From NCBI RefSeq assembly GCF_002224285.1, contig NZ_CP022436.1, forward strand, positions 2,356,001 through 2,420,000: a DNA stretch of 64,000 nucleotides, in the 5' to 3' direction. A model generated the notes under the pieces. It searched no databases. It saw only the letters and a program-made list of their open reading frames with translations, and was not told where the DNA came from. Below, one piece after another: positions 1-9,021 of this stretch. Source of the stretch: Arthrobacter sp. YN. Its GTDB lineage: Bacteria; Actinomycetota; Actinomycetes; Actinomycetales; Micrococcaceae. Within the stretch, counting starts at the first letter, position 1, and the number at the start of each line of letters is the position of its first letter. A program made the position numbers and the translations under genes.

Positions 1-876
1 GCCCAATCAAGGGAAGCTGCTTCGGGACGCGGCGATTCACGCCACCACGGGCTCACCCGACCCGAGTCCGCCGAAGCAGCGGCGGTATCCCGGACCCTCG
101 AACTGGCGGCCAAGACAGGATCGGCAGTCTACTTCGTGCACCAGACCACGCCCGAAGTCGTTGACCTCGTCCGTGCTGCAAACGCCAAAGGTGTCCGTGC
201 CTTTTCCGAAACCTGCCCCCATTACATCACCTTGAATGAAAGCGTCTATGAGAGCGCTACTCCGGAACTCTTCGTCTGCTGTCCGCCGTTGCGCTCCAAG
301 GTGGCGATGACGGGCTTGCGAGACCGCGCCCTCCAAGGGCACATCCACACTCTTGGCTCCGACCACTGCTGCTACTCCCGTGAGCAGAAAGCCAAGTATC
401 GCCAGGATGTGCGCTCCATGCCCAACGGACTGCCCGGGGTCGAGCACCGTCTGAGCGTTTCTTTTGACACGCTGGTTGTTCGGGGAGGCATGAGCCTTGA
501 GAACTTCGTTGCCATGTTTTCCACCAACCCCGCAATTCTCAACGGACTGCGTACCAAAGGGTGGCTGGGCGCTGGCGCTGACGCCGACATCGTTGTCCTT
601 GACCCAAAAAAGCGGCTCACCGTAAACGCGGGAAATCACCATATGAAGACCGACTACTCGCCTTACGAGGGTATTGAGTTTACCGGAGCCGCAACGACCG
701 TCATCAGCGGTGGCCGCGTCGTCATCGACGAGAGAGGATTCCATGACCCGGGTCCCGTCGGACGCCACCTCTTTGCAAAAGCCCAACTGGATGGAGTGCC
801 GCTGTTGGCAGCCCCACACGTAGGTGGGACCCAGACAGTCCTTAATGCAATTGACCGACTGGAACAGATGGCATGA
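1..876 (+). CDS. Cyclic amidohydrolase (dihydropyrimidinase/hydantoinase/allantoinase family), 5' end cut by window
   Basis: The frame is open from the first base, so the N-terminal half with the HxH metal motif lies outside the window; about 291 C-terminal residues remain. Visible family marks are SETCPHYITL and GSDHCCYS, whose Asp sits where the TDHxP metal-ligand Asp occurs in hydantoinases, and a C-terminal GADADIVVLDP segment typical of the composite beta domain. These enzymes open cyclic amide or imide rings (hydantoins, dihydropyrimidines, allantoin) in the cytoplasm. The stop overlaps the start of the next gene by 4 bases (ATGA), so it is translated in an operon with a nucleoside hydrolase. 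That pairing suggests it acts on a base released from a nucleoside (inference). The exact substrate cannot be told from this fragment. Confidence 0.85.
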   Translation, partial: AQSREAASGRGDSRHHGLTRPESAEAAAVSRTLELAAKTGSAVYFVHQTTPEVVDLVRAANAKGVRAFSETCPHYITLNESVYESATPELFVCCPPLRSKVAMTGLRDRALQGHIHTLGSDHCCYSREQKAKYRQDVRSMPNGLPGVEHRLSVSFDTLVVRGGMSLENFVAMFSTNPAILNGLRTKGWLGAGADADIVVLDPKKRLTVNAGNHHMKTDYSPYEGIEFTGAATTVISGGRVVIDERGFHDPGPVGRHLFAKAQLDGVPLLAAPHVGGTQTVLNAIDRLEQMA

Positions 877-1829
877 GCCGTTCAATCATTCTCGATGTGG
901 ACACCGGCACTGACGACGCCATCGCTATCATGTTGGCCGCCAAATCCAAGTCCCTGGAACTCATCGGTTGCACCACAGTGTGGGGAAACCACGACATAGA
1001 GGCCACGACAGACAACACCCTGCGTGTACTGGATCTCGTCGGCCGCCAAGATATCCCTGTTTTCCGCGGGCTGGGCAAGCCCTATGCTCCCATCCCCTTC
1101 CTTTTCGAAGACAGCGTGGATAGCGAACGGACCATCATCCACCCCCACGAGTTTCCGGCTCCGCCAACAGAGCTGAAGGCCTCGAAGAAGCCAGCAGTTG
1201 AATGGCTCGTCGAGACCCTGCGCGCCACAACGCAGCAAATCACGCTGGTTCCAGTGGCACCATTGACCAACATCGCAGCGGCCATCACCTTGGACCCCAG
1301 CATCATCGAGGCAGTCGACGAGATCGTCATCATGGGCGGCGCCCATGCATTAGGAAACGTGACAGCAGCAGCAGAAGCCAATATATGGCATGACCCCGTC
1401 GCCGCCGATGTTGTTTTCCAAGCCGGATTCGAACGCTTGGTCATGGTCCCTTTGGACGCAACTCACAAAGCCAACGTGTCCTTACAGCACACCGCAGACC
1501 TGCGTGCCTTGGAAACGGAACCTGCACGGGTAGCTGCCGACATCGTCGAACAGCGGATCAATGGCTATAACCAAACGCAGCCCCAAGCCACCCACGACAC
1601 CGCGCCGGTCCATGATGCGCTGTGCATCGCGTATCTTTTGGACCCCGACGTCGTAGACATCGCCCCGTACCACGTTGCCGTGGACACTGTCAGCCCGCTC
1701 GGCTTCGGCAACACGGTCGTGGACGTAGCTTCACGTGCCCGTCGGAAGTCCAACGCCTTCGTTGCTTTGGACGCGGACGCGGCCCTGTTCAACAAGCTTC
1801 TCTTCGAAGCCTTCAGCGAAGGGAGATAG
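873..1829 (+). CDS. Nucleoside hydrolase, IU-type family (copy 1 of 3)
   Basis: A 318-residue protein with the N-terminal Ca-binding Asp cluster DVDTGTDDA (residues 8-16), the mid-protein VPVAPLTNIA and IVIMGGA segments, and the catalytic His in APVHDALCIAYL near residue 240. Family members hydrolyse the N-glycosidic bond of ribonucleosides to ribose and a free base. Length is normal for the family. It overlaps the amidohydrolase by 4 bases. Compared with the other two copies in this window it has an extra acidic, His-containing stretch near residues 80-95, so it is the most divergent of the three and may prefer a different nucleoside (inference). A hairpin follows the stop codon, before the transporter genes. 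Confidence 0.93.
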   Translation: MSRSIILDVDTGTDDAIAIMLAAKSKSLELIGCTTVWGNHDIEATTDNTLRVLDLVGRQDIPVFRGLGKPYAPIPFLFEDSVDSERTIIHPHEFPAPPTELKASKKPAVEWLVETLRATTQQITLVPVAPLTNIAAAITLDPSIIEAVDEIVIMGGAHALGNVTAAAEANIWHDPVAADVVFQAGFERLVMVPLDATHKANVSLQHTADLRALETEPARVAADIVEQRINGYNQTQPQATHDTAPVHDALCIAYLLDPDVVDIAPYHVAVDTVSPLGFGNTVVDVASRARRKSNAFVALDADAALFNKLLFEAFSEGR

Positions 1830-1845
1830 GCAAGTCGTCCTAATG

Positions 1846-1878
1846 GGAGGGTGTCAGCCTGGAAACCGGACACCCTCC
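1846..1878 (+). promoter_or_regulatory. Intercistronic stem-loop before the ABC transporter
   Basis: Perfect 10-bp arms, GGAGGGTGTC at 1846-1855 and GACACCCTCC at 1869-1878, around a 13-nt loop, with no T-run after it. It sits between the nucleoside hydrolase stop and the ribosome-binding site of the solute-binding protein. Such hairpins commonly stabilise downstream mRNA or partly terminate, setting the high ratio of binding protein; that role is inferred. Confidence 0.6.
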
Positions 1879-1900
1879 ACACCAGAATGAAGGAGTTACT

Positions 1901-3253
1901 GTGCAGTACAACCTTACCTCACCCAAACGCAAAACCCGTTTGCTGCTGGCCACGGCCACTGTCGGCGCCATTCTCTCTTCCGTAGTGGCTTGCTCGCCGG
2001 GCTCTAGTTCCACGAGCTCCGCGGAATGCCCCGATGGCTCAGGGACGCTGAAAGTCCTTAGGTCAACCACCAACGTGCCCACAGATGCCCAGATGGCGGA
2101 TTACACGGCCAAAACAAACGGCTGCATAAAGTTCGACGTCACGGACGTTCCGTTCGGCCAGTACGCAGACAAAGTCAGCGTCCTGAGTTCATCGTCGAAC
2201 GCGCCGGACATCTACGGTTTCGACATGCCGGAGACGGCGAACTATGCCTCTAAAGGCCTGCTGCTTCCGCTGGATAAGTACCTACCCGAAGGTTGGACGG
2301 AAGATGTTCTGCCAGCGACCCTGAGAGAGGGAACCTACGACGGCAAGGTGTACACCATGGGTGTCCAACAGGATGCCCTGGGTCTTTATTACAACAAGGC
2401 CTTGACCGACAAGGCGGGAATCACCGTGCCGACATCCTTGGACCAAGGCTGGACGTGGGAGGAGGCTCGCGACGCGATGCTTAAGTGCCAGCAAGGCACT
2501 CCTGGCAACCCGACAGTGTACGGGCTTGCCCCGACTCAGCTGGGTTCAGGGACGCCGGGCCCGATTTACAGTGACCTTCTGTACCTTCGCAGCGCTGGCG
2601 ATCCCCAGGCCCCGAGCGATTCAACTGCGTACAAGACGTTCTACGCGATTTCCCCCGACGGTAAAGAAGTCGATGGTTGGCTGAATACACCAGAGGCCGT
2701 CACAGCCGCTGACTTCTACAAGTCCCTCTATCAGGGGGACAAAGCTGTGACGTCCAAGACCGGCCGTCCGAATGCCTTCCTGGACAGCAAGGCATGCTTT
2801 GACATGTTCCATGCCGGACAGGTCCAGCCGCTGAAGGACGCCAAAGTGCCGTTCGAGTGGGGTGTAGCACCCATGCCCTACATCAAGACCCCGGTTGTTC
2901 ACACTGGCGCCATCACGATCGGAGCTTCGGCGAAGTCCAAGCAGGTAGATGCCGCAGCAAAGTTCGTGGTTGCTTTGAGCGCGGGTTCAATGGCCAAGGA
3001 TTACAACCAGAAGAACGGTCGGCTGCCTACCTTGAATTCCGTCTACAAGGAACTTCCCGAGTTCCAAGAGAAGCCGCTGAGCACGTTCTACGAAGAGTTG
3101 GAGCAGTGGGGCCAGCCGCGTCCGCCTACAACTCACTTCTCTCAATACAGCCAGATTGTCGAGAACGCCCTGAAGAACATCGCCTACGGCGGCGACTCGA
3201 AGGAGCAGCTTGATCAAGCTGTCTCCAGGCTTCAGCCATTGATGTCTCGGTAA
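1901..3253 (+). CDS. ABC transporter solute-binding lipoprotein (family 1 sugar-type)
   Basis: A 450-residue protein starting at GTG, with AGGAG 6-10 bases upstream. A basic N-terminus and hydrophobic core lead to the lipobox VVAC with Cys31, so it should be processed by signal peptidase II and anchored outside the membrane. The mature part has the lobes of CUT1-type sugar-binding proteins: KVSVLSSSSNAPDIYGFDM near the N-terminal lobe and FEWGVAPMPYIKT before the C-terminal part. The two permeases follow directly, and no ATPase gene is present in the operon, so a shared MsmK/UgpC-type ATPase must serve it (known for CUT1 systems). Context with nucleoside hydrolases and kinases points to a nucleoside or ribose-containing ligand (inference). 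Confidence 0.9.
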   Translation: MQYNLTSPKRKTRLLLATATVGAILSSVVACSPGSSSTSSAECPDGSGTLKVLRSTTNVPTDAQMADYTAKTNGCIKFDVTDVPFGQYADKVSVLSSSSNAPDIYGFDMPETANYASKGLLLPLDKYLPEGWTEDVLPATLREGTYDGKVYTMGVQQDALGLYYNKALTDKAGITVPTSLDQGWTWEEARDAMLKCQQGTPGNPTVYGLAPTQLGSGTPGPIYSDLLYLRSAGDPQAPSDSTAYKTFYAISPDGKEVDGWLNTPEAVTAADFYKSLYQGDKAVTSKTGRPNAFLDSKACFDMFHAGQVQPLKDAKVPFEWGVAPMPYIKTPVVHTGAITIGASAKSKQVDAAAKFVVALSAGSMAKDYNQKNGRLPTLNSVYKELPEFQEKPLSTFYEELEQWGQPRPPTTHFSQYSQIVENALKNIAYGGDSKEQLDQAVSRLQPLMSR

Positions 3254-3265
3254 GGAGACCACGTC

Positions 3266-4180
3266 ATGTCATCCACGACGACTCGAATCGATCGTGGAGC
3301 CGGGGGGAAGCGGTCGCGGCGAGAACTGCTCGTCGCGACGGCCTTCCTGGCCCCGTTTCTAATCATCCTCGTCATTTTCCAGTACGTCCCCGTCGGTCTA
3401 CTGGTCAGAGACAGCTTTTTCAATTACACGCTCATCAATCCTGATCTGCAGACCTTCGTCGGGTTCGATAACTTTGTCCGGATCTTCACGGACCCGACGA
3501 CGCTCCAGACCATCGGTGTAACCCTGATTTTCGCTGCGGGCATGGTCGTTCTGATCATCCCGTTGGGTTTCCTGCTGGCCAACTATTTGAACCAGTCACT
3601 GCCCGGGAGGGGTATCCTACGCACCGCGGTGTTCCTGCCGGTGATAACGTCCTCGGTTGTTGTCGCCACTCTCTGGAACTTCCTGCTGGCCAACGAAGGC
3701 CTCGTCAATGCCGCGTTGAACTCTCTGGGTCTAGGCACGGTGTCGTTCCTAACCGACACCTCTCTCGCGTTGCCCTCCATCATCATCATGAGCGTTTGGC
3801 AGCAGGTCGGAATGGCCACGATTCTGTACCTTGGCGGTCTGCAGTCGATCCCCGGTGACGTGATGGAAGCTTCCTTCCTCGACGGGGCAGGTCCGGTGAA
3901 GCGCACCTTCCTCATTGTGATACCGCTGCTGTCCCGGACGACGGTCATGGTTGTCGTGATCATGACAGTTTTCGCTCTGCAATCATTCACCCCCGCCTAT
4001 GTGATGACTCAGGGAGCCCCAGCCGGCACTACGAACCTCCTGGTCTACGAAATCTACAAACAAGCCTTCACCTTGCAGGATCCAGGATTTGCATCAGCGC
4101 TTTCCGTTCTACTGCTGGTGGGTGCCATCACTATCAGCCTCATCCAGATGCGGCTTCTGCGAACCCGATGGGACTACTGA
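3266..4180 (+). CDS. ABC transporter permease, MalF/UgpA type
   Basis: A 304-residue integral membrane protein with six predicted helices. The first begins after a basic RGAGGKRSRREL cytoplasmic tail (AFLAPFLIILVIFQYVPV). The cytoplasmic EAA loop that docks on the ATPase is present as MEASFLDGAGPVKRTF followed by LIVIPLL. It starts 13 bases after the binding-protein stop, with AAGGAG in front, and is followed 2 bases later by its partner permease. It forms the first half of the translocation pore for the ligand bound by the upstream lipoprotein. Confidence 0.93.
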   Translation: MSSTTTRIDRGAGGKRSRRELLVATAFLAPFLIILVIFQYVPVGLLVRDSFFNYTLINPDLQTFVGFDNFVRIFTDPTTLQTIGVTLIFAAGMVVLIIPLGFLLANYLNQSLPGRGILRTAVFLPVITSSVVVATLWNFLLANEGLVNAALNSLGLGTVSFLTDTSLALPSIIIMSVWQQVGMATILYLGGLQSIPGDVMEASFLDGAGPVKRTFLIVIPLLSRTTVMVVVIMTVFALQSFTPAYVMTQGAPAGTTNLLVYEIYKQAFTLQDPGFASALSVLLLVGAITISLIQMRLLRTRWDY

Positions 4181-4181
4181 T

Positions 4182-5111
4182 ATGACACAAGTAACGAGGC
4201 AGCATAAATCCACCGCCCTTGGTCGAGGTAGCTCCACTCCGGGAACTGCACAGACAGCTCAGAAGACGCACCGTCACCGCCGGGTCTGGCGCACAGTCTG
4301 GACGACCGGCGTCCTTGTAGCGATCGTGATCGCATTCATCCTTCCCTACGAATGGATGATGGTCTCGGGCCTGAAATCCCAAGCCAACATCTTCGCCGAC
4401 GTGAGCCCCCTGAGCTGGAAAACGTTCATCCCGCTACAGGTGACCTTCGAAAACCTCAGGGAACTCTTCATCGACCGCGGCGTCGGACGCGCGCTTTTGA
4501 ATTCATTCCTGGTCGCGGCCTTCCAAGTCGTCAGTTCACTCATACTCTGCACTCTCGCGGCGTACGCTCTGACAAGGATCTCCTTCAAGGGCCGCAACAC
4601 GGTTTTCGCGATCATCCTCGCCACCTTCATGCTCCCGGCAGAGGCACTCGTTGTACCCCTCTACCAACTGATCTCAGCGATGAGCCTTCAAGACACTCTC
4701 CTCGCTGTTGGTGTTCCCTGGATCGCCAGCGCTTTTGGCCTGTTTCTGCTCCGCCAGGCGTTCGAATCAGTTCCGCTGGAACTGGACGAAGCCGCCAAAC
4801 TGGATGGAGCAGGACATTTCAGGATCTTCTGGTCCGTTATTCTTCCGATCGTCCGGGTTGACCTTGTCACTTTCGTCCTGATGATCTTCCTGTTCTCGTG
4901 GAACGGGTTCCTCTGGCCACTGGTGGCCATCCAAAGCACCGAGAACACCCTCGTGCAGGTAGCTATCGCCCAGTCCGTCTCCCCTGGAACACTGCCCAAC
5001 TGGGGGCTGACATTTGCCGGGGCGTCAGTGGCGACGATCCCACTGATCATCCTCTTTATTTTCCTTCAACGGCTCTTCATCCCCGGCCTCGCCCGGACTG
5101 GCCTGAAATAG
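4182..5111 (+). CDS. ABC transporter permease, MalG/UgpE type
   Basis: A 309-residue membrane protein. The frame is open further upstream inside the previous permease, but the ATG at 4182, one base after that gene's TGA, gives the usual basic cytoplasmic tail (HRHRRVWRTVW) before the first helix and is chosen as the start. The EAA loop reads LDEAAKLDGAGHFRIFW, followed by SVILPIV. It is the second pore subunit of the importer begun at 1901. A second nucleoside hydrolase follows after 30 bases, so uptake and hydrolysis are co-transcribed. Confidence 0.92.
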   Translation: MTQVTRQHKSTALGRGSSTPGTAQTAQKTHRHRRVWRTVWTTGVLVAIVIAFILPYEWMMVSGLKSQANIFADVSPLSWKTFIPLQVTFENLRELFIDRGVGRALLNSFLVAAFQVVSSLILCTLAAYALTRISFKGRNTVFAIILATFMLPAEALVVPLYQLISAMSLQDTLLAVGVPWIASAFGLFLLRQAFESVPLELDEAAKLDGAGHFRIFWSVILPIVRVDLVTFVLMIFLFSWNGFLWPLVAIQSTENTLVQVAIAQSVSPGTLPNWGLTFAGASVATIPLIILFIFLQRLFIPGLARTGLK

Positions 5112-5141
5112 CCCCGACTCACACTCCCAAAGGATCACACC

Positions 5142-6092
5142 GTGCCCAAGAAGATCATTCTCGACGTTGACCCCGGCCACGATGACGCCATCGCCATCCT
5201 GCTGGCCCAGGGAAACCCCGAGATCGAACTTGCCGCCATCACCTCCGTGGCTGGCAACCAGATACTCAAAAAAACCACCTACAACGCCCAGCGGGTAGCT
5301 ACCCTCGTGGGAGCAACGAGCATCCCGATTGCCGCAGGCGCCGAGTTCCCCCTTGTCCGGGAGCAGATCACGGACGGAGAAGTCATCGCGGGCTCCGTCC
5401 ACGGCGTCTCGGGCCTCGATGGCCCCGCGCTTCCGGAGCCATCAATGGAACTGGATCCCCGCCACGCCGCTCAGCTCATTATCGATCTGGTCATGGCCGG
5501 AGCCCCGGATGAATATACCCTCGTGCCCACCGGCCCTCTGACCAACATCGCCCTGGCCATACGTCTGCAGCCCGACATCATCTCCCGCGTCAAAGAAGTG
5601 GTCCTCATGGGGGGTGCCTACACTCAAGGAAACGCCACCCCCGCAGCCGAGTTCAACATCCTGGCCGACCCGGAAGCGGCTGCAGCGGTTTTCGCCGCTG
5701 ACTGGCAGGTCACCATGGTCGGCCTTGACCTCACCCACCAAGCCGTCGCTACACCCGAGGTCAAAGAACGCATCAGGGCCATCGGCACCCCCATCTCTCA
5801 GGTCGTCGTTGAATGGCTGGACTTCTTCGGCAAGAACTACGACTCCGTATGGAAGATGCCCTACCCGCCAATCCACGATGCTTGCGCTGTGGCCCGCGTC
5901 ATCAACCCGGATGTCGTCAAGGTCAAGGAAGCCTTTATCGCCGTCGAAACCCAAGGCAAGTGGACCTACGGCGAAACCGTTACCGACTTCTTGGGCGCGT
6001 ACGGAATGCCGTTCAACAACCTAGCCGCGACAGAGCTCGACTTCGATGCTTTCTGGGACCTGATCATCGACGCCATCAAGCGCGTCAGCTAG
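5142..6092 (+). CDS. Nucleoside hydrolase, IU-type family (copy 2 of 3)
   Basis: A 316-residue enzyme from a GTG start with AAAGGA upstream. The metal-binding Asp cluster is DVDPGHDDAIAI (residues 8-19), VPTGPLTNIALAI and VVLMGGAY follow, and the catalytic His lies in PPIHDACAVARVI. It resembles the copy at 14849-15802 more closely than the copy at 873-1829 (similar loops such as VHGVSGLDG and MELDPRH). It should release a base from an imported ribonucleoside and free ribose for the kinase encoded downstream. Confidence 0.93.
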   Translation: MPKKIILDVDPGHDDAIAILLAQGNPEIELAAITSVAGNQILKKTTYNAQRVATLVGATSIPIAAGAEFPLVREQITDGEVIAGSVHGVSGLDGPALPEPSMELDPRHAAQLIIDLVMAGAPDEYTLVPTGPLTNIALAIRLQPDIISRVKEVVLMGGAYTQGNATPAAEFNILADPEAAAAVFAADWQVTMVGLDLTHQAVATPEVKERIRAIGTPISQVVVEWLDFFGKNYDSVWKMPYPPIHDACAVARVINPDVVKVKEAFIAVETQGKWTYGETVTDFLGAYGMPFNNLAATELDFDAFWDLIIDAIKRVS

Positions 6093-6104
6093 TCCCAACC
6101 ATAG

Positions 6105-6137
6105 GGGCCGCCCCGCTTGGCAGACGCTGGGCGGCCC
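6105..6137 (+). promoter_or_regulatory. Intercistronic stem-loop after nucleoside hydrolase 2
   Basis: Perfect 9-bp arms GGGCCGCCC (6105-6113) and GGGCGGCCC (6129-6137) with a 15-nt loop and no T-run. It lies between the hydrolase stop and the ribosome-binding site of the first SDR. It probably tunes mRNA stability within the operon rather than fully terminating (inference). Confidence 0.55.
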
Positions 6138-6168
6138 TGCCCGTTCACACAACGAAAGGCAAAGAACC

Positions 6169-6954
6169 ATGCGCCTCGCAGGTCGCACGGCAATCATCAC
6201 CGGGAGCTCGTCGGGCATCGGGCGAGCCATAGCACTCCGTTACGCCCGCGAGGGAGCAAACGTAGTGGTCAGTGACATCCGCGAAGAACCGGTCTGGAAC
6301 GGTATCGAGGAACTCCCCACCGCTGAGGTCATTAAGGCCGAAAAGGGTAAGGCTGTATTCCAGCAGACGGACGTTTCAAATGCAGAGGACATTGACCGAT
6401 TGGTCAGCCGCGCCGTCGAGGAGTACGGCCGGCTCGACATCCTGGTCAACAACGCAGGCCTCGTGTTCTCCTCCTCAGTGTTGGACACCAGCGAGGACGA
6501 CTGGGATCGTCTCATGGATGTGAACCTTCGAGGCCAGTTCCTCAGCTGCAAGCGTGGAATCCAGCAAATGATCGATCAGGACCCCATTGGCGAAGTTCGA
6601 GGACGGGTGATCAACGTAGCCTCCCAGCACGGACTGGTAGGACCTCCCGACTTCTTCGCCTATGCTGTCAGCAAAGGTGGGATGATCCAGATGACCCGGC
6701 AGCTCGCCGTTGATTACGCTCGTCATGGCATCATCGTCAACGGCATCGCCCCGGGCCGAATCATCACCGGAACACACCCGGGAGAAATCGACTTGACCGA
6801 TCCGGTCCTTGAATACTCCCGTTCCCGTACCCCCTTCCCGCGGCTTGGCCGCGCTGAAGACGTCGCAGGGGCAGCACTGTTCCTCGGCTCCGACGACTGC
6901 AGCTACATCTCCGGCCACAACCTCCTGGTCGACGGCGGATGGATGGCCTACTGA
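6169..6954 (+). CDS. SDR-family NAD(P)-dependent oxidoreductase
   Basis: A 261-residue classical short-chain dehydrogenase. The cofactor motif TGSSSGIGRA is near residue 11, NNAG near 91, a Ser-containing VASQHG strand, and the catalytic Tyr/Lys pair in YAVSKGG. The C-terminus reads GHNLLVDGGWMAY, typical of glucose-1-dehydrogenase/3-oxoacyl-reductase-like members. It would oxidise or reduce a hydroxyl or keto group using NAD(P). Its stop overlaps the next start (TGATG), indicating translational coupling with the NodB-fold hydrolase. The substrate is unknown; a sugar or ring-opened base intermediate fits the operon. Confidence 0.9.
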   Translation: MRLAGRTAIITGSSSGIGRAIALRYAREGANVVVSDIREEPVWNGIEELPTAEVIKAEKGKAVFQQTDVSNAEDIDRLVSRAVEEYGRLDILVNNAGLVFSSSVLDTSEDDWDRLMDVNLRGQFLSCKRGIQQMIDQDPIGEVRGRVINVASQHGLVGPPDFFAYAVSKGGMIQMTRQLAVDYARHGIIVNGIAPGRIITGTHPGEIDLTDPVLEYSRSRTPFPRLGRAEDVAGAALFLGSDDCSYISGHNLLVDGGWMAY

Positions 6955-7883
6955 TGGCGCCTGTCAACGGCCCGACACGGGACCTCATCGGCTACGGCGC
7001 GCAGATCCCCAAAGTCACTTGGCCGCAGAACGCGAGTGTTGCCGTGAACATCGTCGTGAACTACGAAGAAGGCTCCGAGTACTCCTACGCCGCAGGCGAT
7101 GGCGAGAACGACATACTCGGAGACTCCGCTTACCGCTTCCCCACAGGGGTCAGGGACCTGGCCCAGGAATCCATGTATGAATACGGAAGCCGGGCAGGTA
7201 TCTGGCGTCTGTTGAGGCTTTTCGACGAGCTGAACGTACCCGCAACCTTTTTCGGCTGCGCGGTCGCCTTCGAACAAAACCCTGCAGTGGCAGCCTACGC
7301 GAGCCAGGCGGGCCATGACCTTGTATCCCATGGCTGGCGCTGGGAGGAACACTGGCGTCTGAGCCGGGAAGAAGAACGCGAACACATCCGCCTGGCAGTC
7401 GAATCCTTCAAAAAGACATGGGGCAGCCGCCCCACGGGTTGGTACTGCCGCTATGGGCCGTCCGTGAACACCCGTGAGCTCATCGTCGAAGAAGGAGGGT
7501 TCACCTTTGACTGCGACGCCTACAACGATGACCTTCCGTATTTCACCACGGTCAGCGGAACGCAGCACCTAATAGTTCCGTATTCCCAGACCTACAACGA
7601 CTCTCAGGGATCCAAGAACCCGTCGGATTTCCTGGACTACATCAAGCGCGCCTACGACGAGCTCTGGCTTGAAGGTGAACGCGGCTTCCCCAAAATGATG
7701 TCCATCGGGCTGCACCCCAGGCTGGTTGGCCAGGCCGCCCGAACTTCGGCCTTGCGGGAATTCATCACCTACGCCCAGCAAAAAGGCGGGGTCTGGTTCG
7801 CACGGCGAAACGACATTGCGCACTGGTGGTCCTCACACCACCAGCAATTCCCACACATCGACAACCTGCGTGCGTCTTGTTGA
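6954..7883 (+). CDS. PuuE-like polysaccharide-deacetylase-fold hydrolase (allantoinase/cyclic-imide type)
   Basis: About 309 residues from the ATG at 6954, which overlaps the SDR stop as TGATG; a start 15 bases earlier is possible but leaves less room. It has the NodB-fold order LLRLFDELNVPATFFG, then HDLVSHGWRWEEH, then YCRYGPSVNTRELI and a late MMSIGLHPRL. The family includes PuuE allantoinase and cyclic-imide hydrolases, which open ureide or imide rings without sequence similarity to the amidohydrolase at the start of the operon. Two unrelated ring-opening hydrolases in one operon suggest sequential steps on a nitrogen heterocycle (inference). Confidence 0.85.
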   Translation: MAPVNGPTRDLIGYGAQIPKVTWPQNASVAVNIVVNYEEGSEYSYAAGDGENDILGDSAYRFPTGVRDLAQESMYEYGSRAGIWRLLRLFDELNVPATFFGCAVAFEQNPAVAAYASQAGHDLVSHGWRWEEHWRLSREEEREHIRLAVESFKKTWGSRPTGWYCRYGPSVNTRELIVEEGGFTFDCDAYNDDLPYFTTVSGTQHLIVPYSQTYNDSQGSKNPSDFLDYIKRAYDELWLEGERGFPKMMSIGLHPRLVGQAARTSALREFITYAQQKGGVWFARRNDIAHWWSSHHQQFPHIDNLRASC

Positions 7884-9004
7884 CCGGCGAACTGGATCCC
7901 TACCCGTCACGCTGGCAATCGGTATGGGAGACCCTTGAAAAGGAACGCCTCGACGCCTTGGTCGTCCACGGCTGGGGACAGGTCGCCCACTATGGCAACA
8001 TCGCCTACCTCACCGGGCACATTCCCAGTAACAAAGGACTGTTCGTCGTCATAGCCCGCGGCCGGGCCCCTGAGGTCATTGCGGCCTCGGCCCAAGCCGC
8101 GCGCTACGTCCTGAGGGATCCAGCGTTGGCACCTGGCGTCGTCGTCCGCACACCAGGAAACGGCCCCAGATCAGGACTGCACAGGGAAATCGCTGTCGCC
8201 GCAGGTCCGGGGGCCATTGGATTGGCTGCGTCGGATCAGAACGGTCTTTTCCACAAAGACCTTAGGGAGATCCATGCGGCACTTGGACCAGGGGCCGAGT
8301 TCACCGAAGCCTTGGGCCGGTTGGAGTATCTACGCCGCCAACCAGACGCTGCCAAAACCAAGCAGCTTCGCCACTCCATGAAAAGGGCAGAAGGCGCCAT
8401 GGGCGAAGCTGAGCAACAGCTGCGGACAAATGGCACCGAAGCGGAAGTTGCTGGCACCATAGCGCGATATCTTCGTTCCCACGGCTCGATCTTCGACATT
8501 GTCCATGTCGCCGCAAACGACTTCCATGGCCAGCACCCTGGGGACAGGCCAATCCTGGAAGGGGACCTCGTCACAGTCTTCATCGAAACAGCCTCATCCG
8601 ATGGCCACTGGGGTGAACTCGGTGCCCTGTTCGCCGTGGGTGAAGTCTCTACCCAGCGCCTCCTGCTCGCGGAAAAGACCCTAGGGACCCTGAACGGCTC
8701 CTCAAAACACCTCCGGAGCGGGTATCAGGCTGGCAGGGTGGCCGACTATGCCGCCCGTCAAGGACATCCCACGATTGGGATTGGTCACTGCACTGGTCTT
8801 GACGAGATACCTCTCCCCATCACTGAGGACTCTGAGTGGACACTGCTCGACGGCGAGGCCATTTCCTTGCACCCGAGCATTATGAGCGAGGGCGGGCAGG
8901 AATCGGCCGGGGTCGCCAACACCTATCTGGTGGACGAAACCGGCGGCGTCCCGCTGTCCGAATACCCCAAGACACTGCGGCGGGTCAGCCGCTCAAACCA
9001 CTAA
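7880..9004 (+). CDS. M24-family (creatinase/Xaa-Pro peptidase-like) protein with altered metal site
   Basis: The 'pita-bread' M24 fold is recognisable, with an N-terminal creatinase-like domain (residues 1-150) and a C-terminal catalytic domain containing [14 protein letters not shown]. The start is uncertain: TTG at 7880 overlaps the previous stop (TTGA), while GTG at 7826 lies inside the upstream gene. The usual ligands are not conserved. The IDxG Asp position reads [14 protein letters not shown], the EPG Glu position reads LHPSIM, and the last Glu region reads [11 protein letters not shown]. Only the His is clearly kept. That resembles metal-free creatinase, which cleaves a C-N bond, more than a metallopeptidase (inference). 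It is embedded between the PuuE-like hydrolase and an SDR. Confidence 0.8.
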   Translation: MTGELDPYPSRWQSVWETLEKERLDALVVHGWGQVAHYGNIAYLTGHIPSNKGLFVVIARGRAPEVIAASAQAARYVLRDPALAPGVVVRTPGNGPRSGLHREIAVAAGPGAIGLAASDQNGLFHKDLREIHAALGPGAEFTEALGRLEYLRRQPDAAKTKQLRHSMKRAEGAMGEAEQQLRTNGTEAEVAGTIARYLRSHGSIFDIVHVAANDFHGQHPGDRPILEGDLVTVFIETASSDGHWGELGALFAVGEVSTQRLLLAEKTLGTLNGSSKHLRSGYQAGRVADYAARQGHPTIGIGHCTGLDEIPLPITEDSEWTLLDGEAISLHPSIMSEGGQESAGVANTYLVDETGGVPLSEYPKTLRRVSRSNH

Positions 9005-9021
9005 CCACCCAAGAAGGAACC

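Noticed and set aside
37..885. Long minus-strand open frame opposite the amidohydrolase
   Set aside because: Antisense shadow of a gene with clear family motifs; common in GC-rich DNA.
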